Shown here: piece by piece, positions 1 to 17,428 of the stretch
How positions within the stretch are numbered: position 1 is the first letter of the stretch
How the letters are laid out: each line of letters begins with the position of its first letter
Assembly (NCBI GenBank): GCA_018883325.1
Contig: VEQH01000050.1
Location: 1-33,857 of the forward strand
Source: Flavobacteriales bacterium
GTDB taxonomy: Bacteria > Bacteroidota > Bacteroidia > Flavobacteriales_D > Crocinitomicaceae
Reading direction: 5' to 3'
Length of the DNA: 33,857 nucleotides
Notes under the pieces: model-generated
What the model saw: the letters and a program-made list of their open reading frames with translations, nothing else
Databases searched by the model: none
Told to the model about the DNA's origin: nothing
Translations under genes and position numbers: made by a program

Positions 1-54
1 AGAATTTGCTATTCCATCTAAAATTGCTGAAATTTGTTCTTGTGTAAAGTCCAT
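1..54 (-). CDS. Partial 5' end of a probable IS256-family transposase
   Basis: An ATG at 54 on the minus strand opens a frame that stays open to the window edge (18 codons, beginning MDFTQEQISAIL). Eighteen residues are too few to identify a family directly. The IS256 assignment rests on the upstream sequence at 98-126. Read outward-in, that sequence begins GATACTGTTTT and continues to GTGTGTAAAG, which resembles the known IS256 terminal repeat pattern (GATA...GTGTAAA). A start codon about 70 bp inside the element end is also normal for these elements. If this is right, the protein is a DDE-type transposase. It could instead be an unrelated small gene; the rest of the frame lies outside the window. 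Confidence 0.45.
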   Translation of the reverse strand, partial: MDFTQEQISAILDGIANS

Positions 55-97
55 TTTTTATGAGTTTAAATTTTGCAATACTAAAATCGCAATTTTT

Positions 98-126
98 GGG
101 CTTTACACACTTTTTAAAACAGTATC
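98..126 (-). mobile_element. Probable IS256-type terminal inverted repeat (one end of an IS)
   Basis: Read on the minus strand from 126 inward, this segment begins GATACTGTTTTAAAAAGTG and ends TGTAAAGCCC. The outer GATA, the internal GT and the GTGTAAA block match the layout of IS256-family ends as I know them. The other end and the target-site duplication cannot be checked here. The presumed insertion point is next to 127, in the T-rich spacer between the element and the terminator of the giant secreted-protein gene. Confidence 0.45.
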
Positions 127-205
127 ATTTTTTTTCTCATGTGCAAAAGTAGGGAATTGCCTTTTAAAATGAAATTGATTTAGAAAATTGTAAGTGTATT
201 AAAGT

Positions 206-238
206 AAAAAAGGCTCCTCAATAATGAAGAGCCTTTTA
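206..238 (-). terminator. Rho-independent terminator of the giant T9SS gene
   Basis: AAAAGGCTC (208-216) pairs with GAGCCTTTT (229-237), giving a 9-bp stem with a loop of about 12 nt. On the minus strand the stem is followed by a T-rich run (TTTTTTAC). It lies about 20 bp past the stop of the 3,792-residue gene and before the IS end, so it most likely ends that transcript. Confidence 0.75.
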
Positions 239-256
239 TGATAATAACTAATTTGT

Positions 257-11635
<11,379 letters not shown>

Positions 11636-12320
11636 AGTTTAGAATTTAGTTTATTTTGATTTTTGTTGAATTATATTGTTAGTCGAAATTATAAAATGAC
11701 GAAAAAAGTAACTTTATATGGTTGAATCATTAAAAACTTTAGTAGAAAAAATGTTTCTTTTACCAAACGTGCTCGGAGTAAAAGCATAAGTTAAATTTTG
11801 TTTATTAGTGTACCAAACCCAAGCGATATCAAAATATGTTCTTGAAGATAAAATTGAAAGAATATTAGCAATGTTAAAAGATTTATTTGACACATTCAAA
11901 ACAGATAATACAAAATTAAGTAGAGCGAAAATAATTTTTGAAAAGTGATTTTTCAATTTTATGTACAATTCATTCATAAACTCTGTTTTTAATTAGGACG
12001 CTAAAAAATAGTTAAACAATAAATAATATTTACACATTAATTAACTTAATATCGTTAATTCTAATAACAAGAAAAATAATTTCCACAAATTGTTAATATT
12101 AACTATATTAAAATAATATACATAAAAAAAATTTAGCTAATAACTAAACCTTATAATAAATATTTTGCTCGAAAGTTAACGAATAAATTTAAATTTTTAA
12201 TAAAAACAAGTGTTTTTATTATGTTTAACTAACAAAATCATTTTTTAAAGCATACTAATATTACAATCTTAGGTTAACAATTCTTTTTAAAACATCAATT
12301 TTTTAAGAAACTTACTTTTC
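11636..12320. other. AT-rich spacer of 685 bp without a convincing gene
   Basis: The spacer separates the giant gene from a truncated adhesin gene. 12000-12310 is extremely AT-rich with no usable reading frame. 11718-11948 on the plus strand reads as one frame interrupted by a single TAA at 11787. The part after the stop has a natural-looking amphipathic composition (for example YVLEDKIERILAMLKDLFD) and could be a decayed gene. A minus-strand frame over the same bases (11714-11977, 87 codons) is hydrophobic and low in complexity, and is not called. No TAnnTTTG box was found just upstream of the giant gene. Confidence 0.6.
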
Positions 12321-12641
12321 TTAATTCCGACAATTATTTGCTTTATCGTCATTATATCCAATGGCAACACCAGAAGAATTAAAAATCGTCAACTGAGAAT
12401 CATAAGATGCTCCACAAGTTGAAATACGATATACTGCACCACTTACTGTGTTTTGAATTGTGACTCTTTCACCACCATATACATTAGTTACATTTGCAGA
12501 TTGATTCAACGTCCATCCTGAAGTATTTATGGTTCCAAATAAAGTTCCAGAAATTGCACATTGTCCTATTGCATTTTGGGATAAAACTAAAAAGAGTAAG
12601 AATGATGTTATTCTGATAAATAATTTAAAATTCACTAACAT
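12321..12641 (-). pseudogene. Truncated 5' end of a second secreted adhesin gene
   Basis: From the ATG at 12641 the product starts MLVNFKLFIRITSFLLFLVL and has a clear signal peptide ending near NAIG-Q. An upstream in-frame ATG at 12767 would put 42 atypical residues before the signal peptide, so 12641 is preferred. The mature part (CAISGTLFG..., VYGGERVTIQ, YRISTCGASYDSQLTIFN) resembles the first beta-sandwich domain of large Bacteroidota T9SS proteins. Those usually continue after YNDD with a Cys-containing strand and hundreds more residues. Here the frame stops a few codons after GYNDD and no T9SS signal follows. The best reading is a 3'-deleted remnant. A small secreted protein is possible but less likely. 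Confidence 0.6.
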
Positions 12642-13020
12642 TAAAAAAGAAATTTTCAAATTTTGAATTAAAATTGAAGTAAACAACTTAATCAACTTTA
12701 ACTTGCTATTCAAGAGTATTTCAAACACACACTCAACATAATTAACTGATCTTAATTGATTTTCCATTTTATTTAAAAAAATTATAATATAGATTTAAAA
12801 AACAAATAATTTCCATATTGCTTGATTGAAAAGTAATTGTTAGGGTGCTAAAATAAAAAATAAAAACAGAAAAAAAAAGAAGTAAATACAATTTTAAGAG
12901 AAAATATTTTCAAATTGTATATTCTAGAGCATTAATTTGGAGCAACTGCTCAAATTATTCGTTTACATTATAATAATAAAACTAATCCAAGTAGTTAGTC
13001 AAACCAAGGTTTTTTAACAA

Positions 13021-13770
13021 TTAATGTAGCTTTGAGATTGATAACAAAACCCACAACGCCAAAAAAGTTGAATGACTATTTGAGGTTTCAGAATCATTAT
13101 AATATTTCCATCCACCATCTTTTTGCTGCATAGAAATTAATTTTCGCAGATTAAAATCATCCTCTTTTATTTCAGAGAAATACTTTAAAAAACAATAAGC
13201 TTCAATCCAGACATCTGGATGTAAATTATTATTCCCTAAGATTTCATAAATGTTCGAAATGAGATTTTCTTCAATCCTTTTCCATTTGTCGTTCAAAGTG
13301 AAATTTTGTAATTTCATCATTTGTAAGGCAAAATAATTATGGGTAATAGAATAGGGCTGTTTATCTAAACAAAATCGTTCTAAAAGATTGATAAAACTTG
13401 ATTTTTTTTTCAATTGTTTGAAATTAATAGAACCAATTACAATAGCAGATAAAGTGTCTCCTGATTGTAATAATTTATTCATTGTGGGCTCCAAACGCCA
13501 AATTTTCTTCAATGAAAACAATCCCTCCAAAGCTTTGCACAACCTATCGTTTGTAACTTTTCTATACTGCTTTTTATCAATTGAAATTTCAGCATTGAAT
13601 TCAAAATTCAAAAACTTGTAAAAAACCAACAAATAATCGTTTTCAAATTTGTTTGCACTGTCAATGTATCTCTTGGCTTTTTCAATAGAGTTTAAAATTT
13701 CACGACGTTCAACTTTTTGACAAAAAGAATGAAAGGATAGCAAAAAAAATAAAAAGATTAACCAACGCAT
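13021..13770 (-). CDS. Secreted alpha-helical protein with a C-terminal QxxDGGW motif (249 aa)
   Basis: Not recognised as a named family. An N-terminal signal peptide (MRWLIFLFFLLSFHSFC, then QK) predicts export to the periplasm or beyond. No T9SS tail is visible. The mature part is rich in Lys, Leu and Phe and appears mostly alpha-helical. Near the C-terminus, residues 215-221 read QQKDGGW, followed by a segment (HSTFLALWVLLSISKL) that forms a helix. This layout recalls the QW repeats of alpha/alpha-toroid proteins (prenyltransferase/squalene-cyclase-like repeats). Only one such motif is present, so no enzymatic role is claimed. The gene is separated from the RhuM island upstream by a stem-loop and has no obvious operon partner. 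Confidence 0.7.
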   Translation of the reverse strand: MRWLIFLFFLLSFHSFCQKVERREILNSIEKAKRYIDSANKFENDYLLVFYKFLNFEFNAEISIDKKQYRKVTNDRLCKALEGLFSLKKIWRLEPTMNKLLQSGDTLSAIVIGSINFKQLKKKSSFINLLERFCLDKQPYSITHNYFALQMMKLQNFTLNDKWKRIEENLISNIYEILGNNNLHPDVWIEAYCFLKYFSEIKEDDFNLRKLISMQQKDGGWKYYNDSETSNSHSTFLALWVLLSISKLH

Positions 13771-13817
13771 TCTGAAATATTATTTAGTAAAGACAACAAA
13801 ATTGGGAGCTAAATTGA

Positions 13818-13848
13818 ATTATTGGGCTCCATTAAAAAGCCCAATAAT
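13818..13848 (-). terminator. 11-bp perfect stem-loop behind the wzt stub A
   Basis: ATTATTGGGCT (13818-13828) pairs with AGCCCAATAAT (13838-13848) around a 9-nt loop. On the minus strand it lies just beyond the point where stub A loses homology to wzt. One arm is made partly from wzt-like bases (TTATTGGGC). The run after the stem is only weakly T-rich (TCAATTT), so it may be an inefficient terminator or a by-product of the rearrangement. Confidence 0.45.
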
Positions 13849-13949
13849 CATACGTTTTCGTTTTCATCGAGCATCGGGTTCCGCATCGGGTTCCGCAGTG
13901 TGTAACACTTAGAGAGGTTTTCTATTTTTATGGCGATATTGTTGTTCAT
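13823..13949 (-). pseudogene. wzt-like ATPase gene, 5' stub A (decayed)
   Basis: ATG at 13949, three bases after the RhuM-Fic stop. It reads MNNNIAIKIENLSKCYTLRNP, the typical N-terminus of a polysaccharide/teichoic-acid ABC exporter ATPase, and matches stub B at 15129. A 12-bp tandem duplication (13872-13895) adds four residues. One extra A in the GAAAAC run shifts the frame, after which TY-D-Y-W-A-F can still be read in the other frame before homology ends near 13825. The Walker A and all later motifs are absent, so the stub cannot encode an ATPase. Confidence 0.75.
13872..13895. repeat. 12-bp perfect tandem duplication in wzt stub A
   Basis: The unit CATCGGGTTCCG occurs twice head to tail, at 13872-13883 and 13884-13895. 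Stub B has one related copy at the same place (GTAGGGTTCCG). The duplication is therefore specific to stub A and is consistent with decay after loss of function. Confidence 0.9.
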
Positions 13950-13952
13950 TTG

Positions 13953-14936
13953 TCAAATATCCGCAATTAAATTACAAATCAATCGTATAATTGATTCCTT
14001 ATCATCTGGCTTACTTTGAGCTACTGCTAATGCAAGCGTTACTAAGGTGTTCTCACTTATTTTTCTATTACCTTTATTATTCAAATGATAATTATTTTGT
14101 TCTAAAAACCAAACAAAAATAAATGAGCCAATTCTTTTGTTTCCATCACTAAACGCATGTCCTTTTATTATTGAATAGAGTAATTGAGCTGCTTGTTCCT
14201 CTATGGTAGGATAAGCCAATTCACCAAAAACAGTTTGTGAGATACTTCCTAAAATTCCCTCGAATGAATTGTCTTTTTCATTGCCGAAAAGTTCACTTGC
14301 TTCTCCTTTCTTTAGTAGCGCCTTTTTTAATGCTAGAATTGCCTTTTTAACATCACTGTAATTTATGATGTAGATTATTTCGCTGCTGAGGTTTTCCTTT
14401 GAAAGTTCGTGAGAATCATATTTATTGAGTAAATGGAATGATTTTGAATAGTGTAAAATAATGGAAAGCAATCCTTCGGTTAATTGTTGTTTTGTTTCAA
14501 ACACTTTTTCGTTCAGAATATTAATTTCAGTTTGAAGTTCAGAAATTTTCTCCTTTTGTTTTTCAAGCAGTAGAGTGTTTATTGTATATCCTTTTAATAG
14601 GTAATCTTTTAGTCGCTTTGAAGCCCATATTCTAAACTGAGTTCCTTTTTTTGAATTTACCCGGTAACCGACCGATAAAACCGCATCCAAATTATAATAA
14701 TCAACTTGGTAAACCTTTCCATCCGCGGCAGTTGTTGCATTTTTTGCAACAACTGAATCAATATCAAGTTCTTCTTCTTTAAAAATATTCTTTAAGTGTC
14801 TTGAAATCACAGATTTATCCCTATCAAACAGTTCGGATATTTGATTCAACGTAAGCCATACCGTTTCTTCATCGAATTTTACCTCGATCTGTGTTTGATT
14901 ATCAGAATTTATAAAGATTTCTATATTATTTTCCAT
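13953..14936 (-). CDS. RhuM-family protein with C-terminal Fic/Doc domain (327 aa)
   Basis: Residues of about 8-115 match the RhuM ('virulence protein') domain: WLTLNQISELFDRDKSVISRH, a helix-turn-helix-like start, followed by DYYNLDAVLSVGYRVNS and FRIWASKRLKDYL. A short coiled coil follows (about 125-150). The C-terminal half is Fic-like, with the core motif HAFSDGNKR at residues 260-268. Classical AMP-transferring Fic proteins have HxFxxGNGRxxR. Here the second G is K and the last R is replaced (R-I-G-S), which is closer to Doc-type motifs, so the nucleotide-transfer chemistry is uncertain. No inhibitory (S/T)xxxE(G/N) helix was identified. Proteins of this type are common accessory genes near restriction and defence loci. 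The gene lies between two wzt stubs: stub B overlaps its start by 11 bp and stub A begins 3 bp after its stop. Confidence 0.88.
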   Translation of the reverse strand: MENNIEIFINSDNQTQIEVKFDEETVWLTLNQISELFDRDKSVISRHLKNIFKEEELDIDSVVAKNATTAADGKVYQVDYYNLDAVLSVGYRVNSKKGTQFRIWASKRLKDYLLKGYTINTLLLEKQKEKISELQTEINILNEKVFETKQQLTEGLLSIILHYSKSFHLLNKYDSHELSKENLSSEIIYIINYSDVKKAILALKKALLKKGEASELFGNEKDNSFEGILGSISQTVFGELAYPTIEEQAAQLLYSIIKGHAFSDGNKRIGSFIFVWFLEQNNYHLNNKGNRKISENTLVTLALAVAQSKPDDKESIIRLICNLIADI

Positions 14937-15129
14937 GCTGTGGTTGTAAAGTACAGGAGTAGCTTATATATTCTTTACTTTCTAATAATGTTGTCAGCAA
15001 ATGATTTATTTTAAACGAAACATCCTTCAACGCCCAATGTTCATACGTTTCGTTTTCATCGAGCGTAGGGTTCCGCAGTGTATAACACTTGGAGAGGTTT
15101 TCTATTTTTATGGCGATGTTGTCGTTCAT
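14926..15129 (-). pseudogene. wzt-like ATPase gene, 5' stub B (truncated)
   Basis: The ATG at 15129 overlaps the stop of the AlbA_2 gene (ATGA). The first 42 residues (MNDNIAIKIENLSKCYTLRN through EHWALKDVSFKIN) are the N-terminal strands of a polysaccharide-export ABC ATPase. An intact protein would now continue towards the Walker A loop (GxxGxGKST). Instead the frame runs into 25 unrelated residues (HLLTTLLESKEY...) and stops inside the RhuM-Fic start. No Walker A, signature or Walker B motif is present. The natural partner of this ATPase would be the permease at 16529-17356, two genes upstream. Confidence 0.8.
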
Positions 15130-16475
15130 GATTTATTGCTATAATTAATCTTCCAGTACCCCCTTGTTCCTCCTAGACCTGAAATTATTCTTTTTTCTTT
15201 CAATGCATCAAAATGAGCTTGTGCGGCTGAATAATTAATATTTAGGAGTTCTGAAACTTTTCTATAGGATATCCTACTGTCGTGTTCTATTAGTTTAAGA
15301 ATCTCTATCTGTCTGTCTGTTAATTCATCAATTATACCACCTATTGCACCACCTATTGCACCACCTATTGCACCACCTATTGCACCACCTTCTTCTTCAT
15401 GCATTCTAGGAAAAGTCATTCGAATAAAATTAGGGAAAAATTTAAAACAATTTCGGTCATAAACTTGTAAAATTCTAGGTACACCAGAACCCAATTGCTC
15501 TACCAACTCCAAATCGCGATAAATCCGCATTAGTTCTTTATTTCTAGGAGCAGAAATACCTTCAAAAAATTCATCCTCACTTAGTCCTTCGGGCAAGGAG
15601 CCTGAAGACGTAATTTCAATTCTATCATCAAAGATTTCAAATTTTGGTGGGATTTCTGTAGTATAGTCATTGTGAACAAAAGCATTTAAAACAGCTTCGC
15701 GTAAGGCTTTTGAATCCCATGATCGACTTGTTACTCTAGCTTTTGATGTGATTCTGGTGAACGATTTATTCTCTAGTTCTATTTTTTCCAAAATATTATT
15801 TGTTGCTTTAACAAGTGAACAATAACCATACTCATTGTTTTCAATTAAATCAACCCTAGTTTTTCCTTGATATTTCGCTAATTTAAAGGAGTTGCTATTT
15901 TCATCTGCCATTAAATAGGCTACATAATTATATTTTCCGTCAGATGTAAGCAATTCTAAGTTTATGGAAAAATGTTCATTTAACACCTTTCCTTTTGCTT
16001 CGTAATAAATTTTTAATTGTTCAAAAGATAATTGCTGACGATTAGAACTTATTTTACTGATAGAATTACGCGTTCGTTTAGAAAACAACGATTCTATCAT
16101 TTTTTGATTCATGGGTTGAGCTGAAGTACCGATGCTTATAAAACATCCTTTTTCAGACATTCCGTATTTTCTTATGTAATAGGGCTTTTCATTGCCTGTG
16201 GCTACAATTATTTTAACAAGGTTCTTTTCCCCTCTTTTCTCAGAAATTACATCAAACAAACCTAAACAAGAAGGTGAAATATTATCTTTTAATCTGTCTT
16301 TTATTTTTAGCGAGTCGCCATCAGCATCTAAAAGACCAATAACCGAACCTGAATCATCAATACCGAAATAGACAAAACCTCCTTCTCTATAATTCAAGAA
16401 AGCAACTACTTCCTTTTCCAAATCTAATTCTATGGAAAGTTCTCGTTTATATTCTATTCGGTTTGTTTCAACCAT
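15126..16475 (-). CDS. AlbA_2 (Schlafen-like) domain protein with GHKL-like ATPase and winged helix (449 aa)
   Basis: Residues of about 5-120 form an AlbA_2/Schlafen domain (NRIEYKREL, then VVAFLNYREGGFVYFGIDDSG). About 260-345 match the C-terminal domain of 'RecG-like' transcriptional regulators (HATPase_c_4), with ALREAVLNAFVHNDY and LVEQLGSGVPRI. The last ~60 residues form a winged helix (LTDRQIEILKLIEHDSRISY, ending YWKINYSNKS). A GGAI tetrapeptide repeat links the last two parts. Such proteins are variously annotated as putative helicases or transcriptional regulators and are frequent in accessory and defence islands; the exact activity is unknown. The gene lies 53 bp behind the permease and its stop overlaps the wzt stub B start by 4 bp, so it has been placed precisely between wzm and wzt. 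Confidence 0.88.
   Translation of the reverse strand: MVETNRIEYKRELSIELDLEKEVVAFLNYREGGFVYFGIDDSGSVIGLLDADGDSLKIKDRLKDNISPSCLGLFDVISEKRGEKNLVKIIVATGNEKPYYIRKYGMSEKGCFISIGTSAQPMNQKMIESLFSKRTRNSISKISSNRQQLSFEQLKIYYEAKGKVLNEHFSINLELLTSDGKYNYVAYLMADENSNSFKLAKYQGKTRVDLIENNEYGYCSLVKATNNILEKIELENKSFTRITSKARVTSRSWDSKALREAVLNAFVHNDYTTEIPPKFEIFDDRIEITSSGSLPEGLSEDEFFEGISAPRNKELMRIYRDLELVEQLGSGVPRILQVYDRNCFKFFPNFIRMTFPRMHEEEGGAIGGAIGGAIGGAIGGIIDELTDRQIEILKLIEHDSRISYRKVSELLNINYSAAQAHFDALKEKRIISGLGGTRGYWKINYSNKS
15337..15384 (-). repeat. Four perfect 12-bp tandem repeats encoding (GGAI)n
   Basis: CCACCTATTGCA is repeated four times without a mismatch, with a partial fifth unit after it. On the minus strand it encodes the GGAI linker between the ATPase-like domain and the winged helix of the AlbA_2 protein. 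Copy-number change would alter linker length without a frameshift. GGAI linkers occur in other AlbA_2 proteins, so the protein repeat is a family trait, while the exact DNA identity points to recent slippage. Confidence 0.95.
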
Positions 16476-16528
16476 TATGAAAACGTTTAAATGATATTGT
16501 TATGCAAACTAATGTTATGTACTTTACC

Positions 16529-17356
16529 TTAAGAATTATCAGTTAATGTATATTCAACTCTCGAAAATAAGTATAAACTAAGATAAAACAAAATAAAAAC
16601 GAAGCCTAGACTGATAAACCATAACCATTTTACTTCTCCAAAATCAAACAAACACCAACGCCACAATTCAACTACATTGGCTAATGGATTCAAATCCATT
16701 AAGAACGAGATTTTTTTTGGCAAAATATCACGACTAAAAAAAACTGGAGAAAACCATATCCCAAACTGAAGAATAAATGGAACTAAATGCAGCACATCTC
16801 TTTTTTTGTATGCCAACGCTGAAAAAAGAAATACCAAGGTCAAGGCACAAATTGCATTGTAGAGAACAACCAAAGGGAGAAATAGTATTTTCCAAGAAAT
16901 ACCTTGCTGATAAACTAAAATCAAAACAACCAACAACACTAAATTTATTCCTAATTCAATGGAAGCAAACAACGCTTTTGAAAGTAGAATTATCGTTTTG
17001 GGAAAATAAATTTTCTTAATTAAATGAGCAGATTCTTGAATACCATAAGTACCTGAGCTAACAATATAGGAGAAAAAATTCCATCCCAATAATCCACTTA
17101 AAACATATACCGGATAATCAATCCCGTCCGTTTTCCATTGTAATAAAAAGCCGAAAAAGAACGTATAAATAGCAAAAGCTGACAAAGGTTGTAATATTGT
17201 CCAACCCAATCCTAACCATGTTTGCGCATACTTCACCTTTAAATCTCTCTTGGCAAAAAGCCAAATCAAAGCTCGATAATGCCAGATTTTTTGAAAATAC
17301 TGTTTCAACGTATCCGGTTCAGAAGTAATAATTGTAATTTCTTCAATTTGCGACAT
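16529..17356 (-). CDS. Polysaccharide-export ABC transporter permease (Wzm-like, 275 aa)
   Basis: ABC-2 type membrane subunit for export of capsule, O-antigen or similar glycans across the inner membrane. The family start IWHYRALIWLFAKRDLKVKYAQ, with the TWLGLGWTILQPL motif, is well preserved. Six hydrophobic segments follow (AIYTFFFGFLL, VLSGLLGWNFFSYIV, ELGINLVLLVVLILV, LTLVFLFSALA, LQFGIWFSPVFF, LWFISLGFVFILFYLSLYLF). The Pro/Phe-rich FSPVFF and DLNPLANVVELWRW motifs are typical. The length is normal. A cognate ATPase should be encoded next, but only two 5' stubs are left, so the transporter either uses an ATPase encoded elsewhere or is inactive. A TAAATTTG box at 17361-17368 lies only a few bases before the ATG, which would give a nearly leaderless message if used. 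Confidence 0.9.
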   Translation of the reverse strand: MSQIEEITIITSEPDTLKQYFQKIWHYRALIWLFAKRDLKVKYAQTWLGLGWTILQPLSAFAIYTFFFGFLLQWKTDGIDYPVYVLSGLLGWNFFSYIVSSGTYGIQESAHLIKKIYFPKTIILLSKALFASIELGINLVLLVVLILVYQQGISWKILFLPLVVLYNAICALTLVFLFSALAYKKRDVLHLVPFILQFGIWFSPVFFSRDILPKKISFLMDLNPLANVVELWRWCLFDFGEVKWLWFISLGFVFILFYLSLYLFSRVEYTLTDNS

Positions 17357-17428
17357 GTCCCAAATTTAGTCAATATAACAACCCTATTGAGGAAAAAATA
17401 AATCAATTTTTGAAAATAAGGAAGCGAA

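Noticed and set aside
11714-11977. 87-codon minus-strand frame in the AT-rich spacer
   Set aside because: Hydrophobic and low in complexity, with no recognisable start context or domain; the opposite strand gives the more protein-like reading.
15337-15384. Short direct repeats considered as a CRISPR array
   Set aside because: The units are 12 bp, contiguous without spacers, and in frame within a coding region.
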